Part shown: one piece after another, positions 44,192 to 54,714 of the stretch | Position numbering within the stretch: position 1 is the first letter of the stretch | How the letters are laid out: each line of letters opens with the position of its first letter | Source: Chitinophaga pendula | GTDB taxonomy: Bacteria; Bacteroidota; Bacteroidia; Chitinophagales; Chitinophagaceae | DNA: 64,000 nucleotides | Reading direction: 5' to 3' | NCBI RefSeq assembly: GCF_020386615.1 | Contig: NZ_CP077769.1 | Span: 7,551,501 to 7,615,500 of the forward strand | Position numbers and translations under genes: made by a program | Notes under the pieces: model-generated | Told to the model about the DNA's origin: nothing | Databases searched by the model: none | The model's input: only the letters and a program-made list of their open reading frames with translations

Positions 44192-47100
44192 ATGAATACA
44201 ATGGACCAGATACCAACCGGCATTCAGCGCAGTATATTACTGTCGGGTGAATCCTATAGTGCCAGCAAGGCCTATTGGATACAACAATTGCCGGACGAAT
44301 TTATTACGGATGCATTTATATACTACCACTCAGACAATGAGTTTGGTTCGCCGCATGTTTGTACACTGGTATTCCCTGAGGCATTAAATGAAAGGATCTT
44401 CACGATCAGCAAACAATCACAGCTGGGTATATATATATACCTGCTTACAGCTTTACAATTGCTGATTAATAAATATGCTTATGGTGAGCGTATCTCAATA
44501 TTATCCCCGCTGTATAAACCAGCTATTTCCTCCGCTACACTGAATCACTTTGTGATTGTCACTAACGAGGTAAGTGCCGACTCTACCATAAAAGAGCTCT
44601 TATTACGTGTAAGAGAGGCCGTGAGCCACGCATATACTCATCAGGATTATCCACTGGAAGATCTGCTACAGGATAGGTATCCGGAAGGAGGCTCTCCCCG
44701 GCAATTGCCAAATATTGTCTGTAGCATGGATGGAATACATGCCGCAATAGCTACATCGCTGAGAGAAAATGTACATTTTCAGTTCAGCATTAATAATGGT
44801 AGTATACAATTATCCATTTACTATGATACTTCCGTATGTCCTCAGCATTGGATGGAACAGGTAGGTCGTCATTTTCAGGCAGTACTGGCTGCTATGGTAA
44901 ATGACCACCAGCAGGTAGTAGCAGCCATATCCTGTTTGTCGCCTGCCGAAGAGTATGAGTTGATCTACACCCGCAATGATACAGCCAGGGCATATCCACA
45001 GCAAGAGACGGTCGTATCGCTGGTGAGCCAGGTAGCATTGAATGATCCTGATAAGATAGCATTGGTATGCGAGGACAGGGAGTTAACCTATCGGCAGTTA
45101 GATGAGATAGCTGGCCAGTTGGCTGCTTTCCTGGCTCTCCGTTGGCAGGTACAGCGACAGGATAATATCTTGATCCTGCTGGAACGCTCTGAATGGTGGG
45201 CTATTGCAATACTGGCTACCTGGAAACTCGGGGCTGTATATGTGCCAGCAGATGTGAACTATCCGGCAGCACGTATATCCTGGCTCCGCGAGCACTCTTC
45301 CTGCCGACTTGTACTGGATGAAGAGGTTTTGATGCAGTTCAGGGCACATCCTCCGGTAATGCCACACTTTACTGACATACCCGCTTCTCAAGATATTGCT
45401 TACATTATTTATACGTCGGGTACCACTGGAGTCCCCAAAGGGGCCGTAATTGAGCATACCGGTATGCTTAATCATCTCTATGCCAAGGTCAACGACCTGG
45501 TATTGAATGCAGAGACGCGGGTTGCGCAGAACGCTTCCCATTGTTTTGATATTTCCATCTGGCAGCTATTTGCTGCATTGATCAGCGGAGGTACCACTTA
45601 TATTTTGCCCTCAGCCTGGACCTTAGACCCGGATCAACTATTGAATGCCGTATTAAAGTATCGGGTGGATATATTAGAGGTGGTGCCGTCGCAGCTCTCT
45701 TTATTGCTGGATGTGATGCCGCCGGAGGATAGCCGGCTACAACATCTTCGCCATTTGCTGGTCACCGGTGAAGCAGTGAAGAGCGCTTTACTCGGACGGT
45801 GTTTTTCCCGCTGGCCTTCCTTGTCTGTCGTTAACGCCTATGGCCCTACGGAGGCGGCTGACGATATTACTCACCTGTTCGCCGATCCTGCAGAGGTGTA
45901 CGATCCTGTACCGGTAGGAAAGCCGGTACAGAATATGCACGTCTATATTCTCGATCGCCGACAACAACTCTGTCCACCGGGGGTAAAAGGTGAAATATGT
46001 GTATCCGGTGTAGGTGTGGGCAGGGGGTACTTTAAAGATGAGGAACGTACCCTACAGGCATTTATGACAGACCCTTTCCGTCCGGAACAGTCACTGCGTA
46101 TGTATCGTACCGGTGATCTCGGTAGACTGCTGGAGGATGGCAATATCGCTTTCCTGGGACGTATGGATCAGCAGGTAAAGATCCGTGGATACCGTATAGA
46201 GTTGGAAGAAGTGGAGAATGTGCTGATGCAGGTATCCCGGGCAACAGCTGTTGCGGCGCTGCCGGTGACGGCCGCGGATGAAAGTACGCTGCTCTGCACA
46301 TTCCTCGCTGGTGTAAAAAAAGCTATGCAACAACCGGCGGAGATCAAACGACTCATGAAACAACGGCTGCCGGAATACATGATCCCCGATCAGCTGATAT
46401 TCCTGGAATCGCTGCCGCTAACCACTAATGGAAAAACAGATCGAAAAGCATTAAAAGCACTGGTACCAGATAATGCTGTAAAGCCTGATATCGCCAAAAA
46501 AATGCCGGTAACAGTTTTGCAGCAGCAACTATTACGTATCTGGCAACAAGTGCTGACCACAGATATCGGGATCACAGATAATTTTTTTGATGCAGGTGGA
46601 CACTCTCTCAATGCAGCCAGAATTGCAGCTTTCACCAGAAAGGAGCTGGAAAAGGAACTTAGAATTGCTGATATCTTTAAGTACCCGACCGTCGAAACAC
46701 TGAGCGTATTCCTGGAAAGGCAGGAACATGATCCTTTACAGCCATTATCTGTAGCCCCTTTAAGGGCATTTTACGAGTTATCACCCTTACAGGAAGAAAT
46801 CTGGCTGGCCAGGCAGATGGATGAAGCGGGTAGCAGCTATAATATTTCAAGACAGGTGTCATTGACCGGCCCCTTGCAACCAAAACTACTAGAGCAGGCT
46901 ATTAATAAGATCATTGCACAGCATGAAAGCCTTCGAACCATATTTGTAACACTGGATAATATCGTATACCAGCAAATACTGCCAGCCGATCAGGTGCACC
47001 TGGAAATGCCGGTGATCGCTTTGCCTGCTGATAGTGTGGATGATACTACCGTACGGCATCGCCTTCATCTGCTGACCAACGAAGTCTTTACACCGGAACA

Positions 47101-49939
47101 ATGGCCGCTAATAAAGTTGTCGCTGCTCCAGCTGGCACCAGCACATTTCCTGCTGGTGATGAACGTACACCATATTATACTGGATGGATGGTCGGTACAG
47201 TTGCTAATCGAACAATTATACCTTGAATATAACCAGCTGCTATCCGGTAAGGATATGCCCCGGCCATTAATAGCTGCCCAATATAAGGATTTCGTATACT
47301 GGCAGCGAAAACTAGAGGCTGCACCCGGGGCCGCCGACGCCCGCCGATTCTGGCAACGGGAACTGTCACAACTACCAGCTGAAATGGAGCTGCCGACAGA
47401 CCATCCGCGACCGGCTGCGCGATCTTTTAAGGGAGAAACCATCCGGTTCAAACTCAATGAACAGCAACGAACCGGACTGGAAGCGATGGCACGTGAACAG
47501 CAGGCTTCCCTGTTCATGGTATTGCTAAGCGCTTTGTATGTGCTATTGTTCCGGTATACAGGTAGTTCGCACCTGGTAGTAGGCACGCCGGCAACGGGTC
47601 GTAACCGGCTAGAACTGGAGTCCATCCTGGGACTGATCGCTAATGTGCTGCCAGTGCAAACCACTGTTAGCGGAGCATTGACATTTCATCGGCTGCTGGA
47701 ACAGGTAAGGGATAAATTACTGGAGCTATATGAATACCAGCATTATCCGTATCAGCAATGGAGAGAATCTGAGGAGGCAGGTAAGGATAACCGCCCGCTA
47801 TTCGATGTGATGATGGTGCTGCACAACTATATACATACAGCATCGGAACAATCGATGTTAAATGATGTAACAGCCGAAGATGTCGATATCCCAGGTACTA
47901 CCAGCAAATTTGACCTGTTGTTTGAAATCATCGACTACCATACTTACCTGGCAATAGATTTGGAATTTGATACGGCACTGTTCGAAAAGGAAACAGTGAT
48001 ACGACTTGCCGGCCACTTTAAGGAGGTGATCGATGATATACTGGCCCATCCTGGCAAAGCAATACAACAAATATCCTATTTATCAGCTCCGGAACAAATA
48101 CAGATCCGTCGTTTTGGTATGCCTGCTGTACCAGCTACAGACCTGCCTCACATACCGGTAGCATTTAAATTAGCGGCTGGCCGTTATGCTTCGCAAGCTG
48201 CCGTATGTTGTAATAAACAGGTATTCAGTTATGCACAGCTGGATGCCGCTATAAACAGTATTGCAGACTACTTGCGTCAACAGGGAGTGGAGGCAGGTAA
48301 TAAGGTAGTAGTGATCCGAAAGAGAGCTGTCTGGCAGGCTGCAGCGATGATGGCCATCTTTCATATTGGAGCTTGTTATGTACCACTCGACCCTGATTGG
48401 CCGGAAGAAAGACTGGCATATGCGGTTCGTACTGCGGCCCCTGCAGTAGTATTTGCAGATAGACATACCGCTATATTGGCCGCACAATGGGGATATCCCG
48501 TTGAAAACCCTGAATCGTTGATCAGTGATGATATGAATGAACGTTCATTAGTTGCGCCGGTAATCGCCCCTCCTGATACGGATGCTTATATCATCTTCAC
48601 ATCAGGATCTACCGGTCAGCCTAAAGGAGTGGTACAATCTTATCGTACACTAAATAACCTGATGCAATGGCAGCTTACTTCAGCAGGTATTGACGGAGGT
48701 CTCTCTCTGCTCCAGTTTACCTCATTTGGTTTCGATGTTTCGTTACAGGATACCTTGTTTACGTTGCTGACAGGGGGGGTATTACATATCGCAGATGAAT
48801 CATTACGGACGGATATTGAGCAGTTGGGCGCCTATGTATGCCAGGAGCAGATCGCCATCCTTTCTATGCCTTATTCCATACTGATACGCCTGATCGGCTG
48901 GATCAATACCTTCGGACAGACAGCGCAGCGATTACAGCATATTATTACAGCGGGCGAACAGCCCTTCCTGGACGAGACACTTCGCAGATTCCTGGGTTAT
49001 GCTCCTATTCCTTTGCATAATCATTATGGTCCTTCCGAGACGCATGTTTGTACAAGCTATACATTATTATATACCGATCAGCCTGTCCGGGCGTTGCCGG
49101 CAGGAGCTCCGGTTCCTGGTTTTCATATACGCATACTGGACAACGGTGGAGAAGATACTGCTGTTGGCATCCCCGGCGAGATCTATATCAGCGGCGCTGG
49201 TGTCTTCACCGGATACCTGGGGGACGACGACCTGACAAATGCCCGCTTTGTTGAAATGGAGGGGAAACGGTGGTATCGTTCCGGGGACCTGGGTAAATGG
49301 CTACCCGATGGTAATATTCAATTCCTGGCAAGAGCAGATCAACAGCTGAAGATCAACGGATATCGTGTCGAAGCTACCGAGATAGAAAATATACTGCTGG
49401 AATTCGAGGGGATACAACAAGCAGTCGTTATAAAAAAACAATTCACAGATAAAGATAGCCTCGTTTGTTTCTTTCAATCGACCTCCTTACAGGAAGAGGT
49501 GTCTTTAAGGAGGCTGTTAAATACCCGGTTGCCCTATTATATGATCCCGGAAGTATTTGTACAACTGGATCGCCTGCCGGTCAATAATAATGGGAAAGCG
49601 GACCGTAAACAACTGGCAGAGATGATAATAGCGGATCAGCAGCAACAAAAAGTAATGCCAGGAAATGATACGGAAATGGGTTTGCAGCTCATCTGGCAAG
49701 AATTACTGAAAAAATCGGATATCGGCATCCACGACAATTTCTTCTTGCTGGGAGGACAATCACTGAAAGCTACCCGGCTTATGATGCAGATAGCCCAGCA
49801 GTTTAAGATATCCACTTCTATCAAGACCATTTTTACTTATCCCACAATAGCAGAACTAGCAGATTATATACGGGAACAACAGCGTAACCAGCAGGATGCT
49901 GCACTCGCGGATGATCATGCTAATACTATACTGATATGA
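44192..49939 (+). CDS. NRPS 4: half-C-A6-PCP-C-A7-PCP, two residues
   Basis: A 1915-residue dimodular synthetase starting 11 bases after NRPS 3. Residues 1-265 again resemble the C-terminal lobe of a C domain without HHxxxDG; the acting C domain is at the end of NRPS 3. A6 (SGTTG from 409, selectivity D453) reads D-I-W-E-L-T-A-D-D, the fourth Dab/Dap-like pocket. PCP Ser is S805. C7 has HHIILDG at 993-999. A7 (SGSTG from 1471, D1515 in FDVSLQ) reads D-V-Q-L-I-A-H-V-C, one residue from a common proline code, and has the proline-type NHYGPSETHV motif. The last PCP has S1857 in GGQSLKAT. There is no terminal C domain; NRPS 5 starts with a docking domain and its own C. The stop overlaps NRPS 5 by ATGA. 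Confidence 0.93.
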   Translation: MNTMDQIPTGIQRSILLSGESYSASKAYWIQQLPDEFITDAFIYYHSDNEFGSPHVCTLVFPEALNERIFTISKQSQLGIYIYLLTALQLLINKYAYGERISILSPLYKPAISSATLNHFVIVTNEVSADSTIKELLLRVREAVSHAYTHQDYPLEDLLQDRYPEGGSPRQLPNIVCSMDGIHAAIATSLRENVHFQFSINNGSIQLSIYYDTSVCPQHWMEQVGRHFQAVLAAMVNDHQQVVAAISCLSPAEEYELIYTRNDTARAYPQQETVVSLVSQVALNDPDKIALVCEDRELTYRQLDEIAGQLAAFLALRWQVQRQDNILILLERSEWWAIAILATWKLGAVYVPADVNYPAARISWLREHSSCRLVLDEEVLMQFRAHPPVMPHFTDIPASQDIAYIIYTSGTTGVPKGAVIEHTGMLNHLYAKVNDLVLNAETRVAQNASHCFDISIWQLFAALISGGTTYILPSAWTLDPDQLLNAVLKYRVDILEVVPSQLSLLLDVMPPEDSRLQHLRHLLVTGEAVKSALLGRCFSRWPSLSVVNAYGPTEAADDITHLFADPAEVYDPVPVGKPVQNMHVYILDRRQQLCPPGVKGEICVSGVGVGRGYFKDEERTLQAFMTDPFRPEQSLRMYRTGDLGRLLEDGNIAFLGRMDQQVKIRGYRIELEEVENVLMQVSRATAVAALPVTAADESTLLCTFLAGVKKAMQQPAEIKRLMKQRLPEYMIPDQLIFLESLPLTTNGKTDRKALKALVPDNAVKPDIAKKMPVTVLQQQLLRIWQQVLTTDIGITDNFFDAGGHSLNAARIAAFTRKELEKELRIADIFKYPTVETLSVFLERQEHDPLQPLSVAPLRAFYELSPLQEEIWLARQMDEAGSSYNISRQVSLTGPLQPKLLEQAINKIIAQHESLRTIFVTLDNIVYQQILPADQVHLEMPVIALPADSVDDTTVRHRLHLLTNEVFTPEQWPLIKLSLLQLAPAHFLLVMNVHHIILDGWSVQLLIEQLYLEYNQLLSGKDMPRPLIAAQYKDFVYWQRKLEAAPGAADARRFWQRELSQLPAEMELPTDHPRPAARSFKGETIRFKLNEQQRTGLEAMAREQQASLFMVLLSALYVLLFRYTGSSHLVVGTPATGRNRLELESILGLIANVLPVQTTVSGALTFHRLLEQVRDKLLELYEYQHYPYQQWRESEEAGKDNRPLFDVMMVLHNYIHTASEQSMLNDVTAEDVDIPGTTSKFDLLFEIIDYHTYLAIDLEFDTALFEKETVIRLAGHFKEVIDDILAHPGKAIQQISYLSAPEQIQIRRFGMPAVPATDLPHIPVAFKLAAGRYASQAAVCCNKQVFSYAQLDAAINSIADYLRQQGVEAGNKVVVIRKRAVWQAAAMMAIFHIGACYVPLDPDWPEERLAYAVRTAAPAVVFADRHTAILAAQWGYPVENPESLISDDMNERSLVAPVIAPPDTDAYIIFTSGSTGQPKGVVQSYRTLNNLMQWQLTSAGIDGGLSLLQFTSFGFDVSLQDTLFTLLTGGVLHIADESLRTDIEQLGAYVCQEQIAILSMPYSILIRLIGWINTFGQTAQRLQHIITAGEQPFLDETLRRFLGYAPIPLHNHYGPSETHVCTSYTLLYTDQPVRALPAGAPVPGFHIRILDNGGEDTAVGIPGEIYISGAGVFTGYLGDDDLTNARFVEMEGKRWYRSGDLGKWLPDGNIQFLARADQQLKINGYRVEATEIENILLEFEGIQQAVVIKKQFTDKDSLVCFFQSTSLQEEVSLRRLLNTRLPYYMIPEVFVQLDRLPVNNNGKADRKQLAEMIIADQQQQKVMPGNDTEMGLQLIWQELLKKSDIGIHDNFFLLGGQSLKATRLMMQIAQQFKISTSIKTIFTYPTIAELADYIREQQRNQQDAALADDHANTILI

Positions 49940-52900
49940 GTTTAACAGACCTGATATACCGGCTGAGAAGTGCCGGCGCGAAATTAGAGTTAGCCGCAGG
50001 TAACATTAAGTTGCATATGCAGACACCGACTGCATTGCCTGCAGTGCTGCTGGAAGAAGTGCGGATGCGCAAACAGGAGCTGTTGGAATGGTTGGCTTCT
50101 CCTGCTGCTGCGTATGAGATATTACCTGCTCCGGTAGCAGCAAACTACCCGCTTTCCTATGCACAAAAACGCTTGTGGTTGTTTGAGCAAGCCGTACAAA
50201 GTAGTGCTTATTGTCTTTCTGATGCTGTAGAGATCAAGGGGGAGCTGGATGAAGTGGCTTTCCAACATGCGTTGCAGCATATCTACGATAGACATGAGTC
50301 GCTGCGTACTTCCTTCATCACCGAAGATGGAGCACCCCGGCAATATATTTCGTCCGCTGCTGAACGGCCTATGAGATATGAACTGAAGGATATCAGTGCA
50401 GAGCCGGATAAAGAAAAGTCGTTACGTGAGTTGCTGGATATGGCAGCAGCATTACCTTTTCAGCTGGAGGAAGGGCCATTGTTCCGATTACAGCTTATTA
50501 AGCTGGAACCAGTACGTTATGTGTTACAGCTGACCATGCACCATATCATATCAGATCTCTGGTCTATGCAGAACTTTACCAATGAATTGCTGGCATGTTA
50601 CGATGCTGCTGTAAAAGCAGCACCCTGGCCGTTGCCTTCATTACCATTGCAGTATAAGGATTATGCCTGCTGGGAAAATGCGCCTGTACATCATGTGTAC
50701 ATGGCAGAGCACCTGGCTTTCTGGCGTCCGCGACTGGCAGCCGCACCCGCTGCACCCGAGTTCCCGGTAGATTATCCGCGTCAGCCAGAAAGAACTTTCA
50801 ATGGGCAGGATATATTCCTCCATATATCTGCTGACCGCTATAAGCTGTTAAAGAACTGGTGTAGTAAGAACGGTGCTACTACCTATGCCGCCTTACTTAC
50901 GATGGTAAATGTGCTGCTGGCCAGATATACCGGAGAATCAAAGACAGCGATCGGTATCAGCGTCAACGGCCGCAATTACCCGGGTTTAGAAGAACAGATA
51001 GGTTTTTTTGTCAACCTGCTTCCATTGCATCTGGAACTAGACATGCAGGCGGGATTTCTCTCCGCTGTTACGCATTGCCGGCAACAATTGCTGGAAGTGC
51101 TGGAACATCAGGCGGTACCATTCGATATGCTGATAGAGCACGTGCCTGCTATTCATAAGCGGCCGCGTAACCGTTTCCCTTTCTTTGATATACTGGTGGA
51201 ATTTGCAGCACAGGAGGAAATAACGGATACCGGTGCTTTTGCCATGCTGGAAACTGCATCATATGATACGGAAACACAGACCAGCCAGTTTGACCTCTTA
51301 TGGGGTTTTACAGAAGAGGCAGACGGGTTACATGTCAAGATCAATTATAACACTGCATTGTATCGTGAACAGCGCATATGTATGATGTTAGGACACTTTG
51401 ATAACCTGCTGTCAGCTGTTATGAAAGATACGGCCGCCTCGCTGGGAGATATTGTATTCCTGGATAAAGAAGAGCAGCAGTGGCTGAACAAAGTATCTGG
51501 TAATACATTACCGTTAGCAGTTGTGTCAGCAGATTTTTCTTCGCTGTTCAACGAGATTGCAGTAAGATACAGCAGCAAGCATGCGATCTCTTTTGAAGGG
51601 AGTACTTATACCTATCAGTGGTTAGATCAGGCATCTACAACACTGGCTGCGGTTTTGCAACAACAAGGGATAGGACCTGGCGACCGTGTTGCTTTTACCC
51701 TCAGAAATTCTCATTATACGTTGGCGAGTTTACTGGCTATATTGAAAGCGGGTGCTGTTTTCGTCCCGGTAGATAACAATTTGCCGGTAGACAGAAAGCA
51801 GTTCATACTGCAACTGGCGGAGATAAGTGCTGTCATGTTCGAATCCTTTGCCCTGCTGGATATGCCTCCGCTGGAACGGGTAGCATGGATAGCTGTAGAT
51901 CTGGAACTGGAGGCACCCGCTGCTACCTTTCAACCGGTAATACATCATCCGGAAGATATTGCATATGTAATATTCACTTCCGGCTCTACGGGTGTGCCTA
52001 AAGGGGTAGAAGTCCGTATGCAAAGTTTCATGAACTATCTGTTATGGGCAAATGATCATTACTTCACACCAGAAGAACGTAACAATTTTGCCTTTTTCAC
52101 TACTATAGCATTTGACCTTACCCTTACCTCTATTTTTACTACCCTCTTACGTGGTGATATGGTGTGTATCTTCCCCTCCTCGGGAGGAACTGTATTGTCA
52201 GCTGTATTCAGTGATCCGCAGGTAGATGTGGTGAAATTAACACCGACACACATAAGATTACTGAATGTGTTGTCTGTAACTACTACAGCGGTACGTATCA
52301 TCATCAGCGGAGGAGAACCGTTGTTGGCCAGTGATATTGCATTGCTGCAATCATTGCATGCCGGCATACACATCTATGATGAATATGGCCCTACTGAAGC
52401 AACAGTAGGTTGTATGGTCAAAAAAGTAGATGGTCTTGTTGCTGTCGGGTCTGTAGGAGTACCAATAAGGCATGCAAGAATTAATGTACTTGACGACAGG
52501 TTAATGCCGTTACCACAAGGCTATATAGGAGAGATATACATAGGTGGCGGAGTACTGGCAAAAGGATACCTGAATGAAGCGGTAATGACAGCCGGGAAAT
52601 TTATATCATCTCCTTTTCATCCGGGAGAGTATATCTATCGAAGTGGAGATACTGGATACTGGAATGCAGATGGAGAGTTGCAGCTGCTGGGACGCCGTGA
52701 CGGACAGGTAAAAATAAATGGTATCCGTATCGAATTGAACGAGATACAATACCGGTTACGGAGTCATCCACAGGTCAAAGACCTGGTATTGCGGATCATC
52801 GTCGACGCCAGCGAGGATAAGGCACTCGAGGCATTTATTGTACCTGCAAACGAAGGAAGTGAACAGCTGGGAGAACAGGCGATACGGGATTGGTGCCGTC

Positions 52901-54666
52901 GGTATTTGCCTGAATATATGATACCTGCCCGCATTTACTTTATAGAAACGATACCCGTTACCGATAACGGGAAGGTGGATTATTCTGCATTGGATACCAT
53001 AGAACGCCGTGCTCCGGAAAAAGCGGCCTATCGTGCGCCCGCCAATGAACTTCAACGATTATTGGTAGAAGCATGGTCAGAAATGTTAGGGACTCCTGCC
53101 GGCATAAATGATAATTTTTTTGAGCTGGGAGGAGATTCCATTAAAGCTATCCGCATTTCAGGGAAATTATTCCAACAGGGATACCGGCTTTCGGTAGCAG
53201 ATATATTATCCTGCCCTTCCATTGAAGCGCAGGCAGCCTGCATATCAGCAGATTCCAGGCAGATAGCTCAGTTGGTGGAGCAAGGCCCTGTACCGCTGTT
53301 GCCTATACAACATGCATTTTTTGAACACGTTTTTCCTGAAAGACATCACTATAACCAGTGCTATATGTTGCACCGGGACAAGCGATTTGAGGAAGCGGCA
53401 CTGGAAGCGGTATTTAATAAGATAGTCCGGCATCATGATATGCTGCGGGTTTCCTTTCATGAAGAACAGCAGCAGGTCATACAATTCGTGCATGATCATG
53501 TACCGGAGATACCGTTACGTATAGTCGATATGCGCGGTGTCCCTGATGCGGAAGTGAAGACCAGGCAGATTGCACAAGAGGTACAAATGACGATGGACCT
53601 CACCTGCGCCCCATTGCTCCGGCTGGTTTTATTCCGGCAGGATACCACAGATCAGTTACTGGTATGTATACATCACCTGGTAGTAGATGAGATCTCCTGG
53701 ACCATATTGCTGGAGGATATCAACACGCTGCTCCTGCAGTACGGGAAAAAGGAACTATTACAGCTGCCGCTGAAGACAAATGCATACAGGGAATGGGCAG
53801 AGAGCCTTATAACAGGGGCGCGACAAGAGGCGCTGCAACATCGGTACTATTGGGAACAACAGCAACAGCTAACGACAGCATCCTGGAAGCCGGATTATTC
53901 CGTTGCAGCGACGGAACACGACTCGGATACCCTGGAGATTCAGCTGGATGGAGAGATTACAGGGATGTTGCTGACGCAGGCGAATACAGCATTCAATACC
54001 CGTATGGAGGATCTGCTTATTTGCGCATTGGGCAGGACTGTTCATCAAACTTTCCAGGTCGATGCATATTGGCTGGACCGCGAATCACATGGCAGAGGAC
54101 AAGGAGAGGGCGCACTGGATTTAAGCCGCACCGTAGGATGGTTCACAAGCCTTTGTCCATTGTTATTACCAGCTGCTGCCAGTAACGACCCGGCAGATTA
54201 TATCAAGACGGTCAAAGAACAATTAAGGGAAGGGAGTCACAGACAATTGGCTTATGGACAGCTCCGGTATCTTAGGCCAGCTACTGAAGAGGCCGATAAT
54301 GCACTGCATATACAGCCTCGCATCATCTTCAATTACCTCGGTCACCATGATGAACAGAGTGTTTCTCTTGATTTCGAAGTAATGCCTTTTGATGGCGTAG
54401 CTGTCAGCCCCTCCCGCCCGCGTATACATGAATTTGAATTCGAAGCCTATGTCAGTAATGGCGTATTATCTGTATTACTCACCTATGCACGAACCCAATA
54501 CAAGACAGATACAGTACGGCAACTGATCGATAATTTCCGGGAGAGCCTGATAGTACTGACTAATTATTGCTGCAACCGGCAGGAAACATCCTACACACGG
54601 CATGACTTTGACTTTGCTGGTCTCTCAGCAGATGACCTGGATGAGATTGGCAGCCAGCTGGGCTGA
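49936..54666 (+). CDS. NRPS 5: TubC_N-C-A8-PCP-E, D-asparagine module
   Basis: A 1576-residue single-module synthetase. Residues 1-52 (DLIYRLRSAGAKLEL, then LHMQ and LEEVRMRKQELLEWL) form a TubC_N-type docking domain. C8 has HHIISDL at 202-208. A8 (SGSTG from 682, D727 in FDLTLT) reads D-L-T-K-I-G-E-V-G, nearly the asparagine code. PCP Ser is S1068 in GGDSIKAI, the form typical before epimerases. The last 470 residues are an E domain: LLPIQHAFFE start, HHLVVDE at 1246-1252, E1383 in ESHGRG followed by LSRTVGWFTS, then FNYLG, and the usual FAGLSADDLDEI end. The module should add D-Asn. The JmjC gene follows after 48 bases and NRPS 6 then starts with a C domain of the type that accepts D donors. 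Confidence 0.93.
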   Translation: MSLTDLIYRLRSAGAKLELAAGNIKLHMQTPTALPAVLLEEVRMRKQELLEWLASPAAAYEILPAPVAANYPLSYAQKRLWLFEQAVQSSAYCLSDAVEIKGELDEVAFQHALQHIYDRHESLRTSFITEDGAPRQYISSAAERPMRYELKDISAEPDKEKSLRELLDMAAALPFQLEEGPLFRLQLIKLEPVRYVLQLTMHHIISDLWSMQNFTNELLACYDAAVKAAPWPLPSLPLQYKDYACWENAPVHHVYMAEHLAFWRPRLAAAPAAPEFPVDYPRQPERTFNGQDIFLHISADRYKLLKNWCSKNGATTYAALLTMVNVLLARYTGESKTAIGISVNGRNYPGLEEQIGFFVNLLPLHLELDMQAGFLSAVTHCRQQLLEVLEHQAVPFDMLIEHVPAIHKRPRNRFPFFDILVEFAAQEEITDTGAFAMLETASYDTETQTSQFDLLWGFTEEADGLHVKINYNTALYREQRICMMLGHFDNLLSAVMKDTAASLGDIVFLDKEEQQWLNKVSGNTLPLAVVSADFSSLFNEIAVRYSSKHAISFEGSTYTYQWLDQASTTLAAVLQQQGIGPGDRVAFTLRNSHYTLASLLAILKAGAVFVPVDNNLPVDRKQFILQLAEISAVMFESFALLDMPPLERVAWIAVDLELEAPAATFQPVIHHPEDIAYVIFTSGSTGVPKGVEVRMQSFMNYLLWANDHYFTPEERNNFAFFTTIAFDLTLTSIFTTLLRGDMVCIFPSSGGTVLSAVFSDPQVDVVKLTPTHIRLLNVLSVTTTAVRIIISGGEPLLASDIALLQSLHAGIHIYDEYGPTEATVGCMVKKVDGLVAVGSVGVPIRHARINVLDDRLMPLPQGYIGEIYIGGGVLAKGYLNEAVMTAGKFISSPFHPGEYIYRSGDTGYWNADGELQLLGRRDGQVKINGIRIELNEIQYRLRSHPQVKDLVLRIIVDASEDKALEAFIVPANEGSEQLGEQAIRDWCRRYLPEYMIPARIYFIETIPVTDNGKVDYSALDTIERRAPEKAAYRAPANELQRLLVEAWSEMLGTPAGINDNFFELGGDSIKAIRISGKLFQQGYRLSVADILSCPSIEAQAACISADSRQIAQLVEQGPVPLLPIQHAFFEHVFPERHHYNQCYMLHRDKRFEEAALEAVFNKIVRHHDMLRVSFHEEQQQVIQFVHDHVPEIPLRIVDMRGVPDAEVKTRQIAQEVQMTMDLTCAPLLRLVLFRQDTTDQLLVCIHHLVVDEISWTILLEDINTLLLQYGKKELLQLPLKTNAYREWAESLITGARQEALQHRYYWEQQQQLTTASWKPDYSVAATEHDSDTLEIQLDGEITGMLLTQANTAFNTRMEDLLICALGRTVHQTFQVDAYWLDRESHGRGQGEGALDLSRTVGWFTSLCPLLLPAAASNDPADYIKTVKEQLREGSHRQLAYGQLRYLRPATEEADNALHIQPRIIFNYLGHHDEQSVSLDFEVMPFDGVAVSPSRPRIHEFEFEAYVSNGVLSVLLTYARTQYKTDTVRQLIDNFRESLIVLTNYCCNRQETSYTRHDFDFAGLSADDLDEIGSQLG

Positions 54667-54714
54667 AATCTTTCTATATCGTAACCGTATTGCTATGATT
54701 TAAATACTCCACCG

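Noticed and set aside
47065..47664. A 199-codon minus-strand open frame opposite NRPS 4
   Set aside because: It is antisense to the C7 domain, is rich in Ser, Cys and Arg and shows no motif; it is a by-product of the sense codons.
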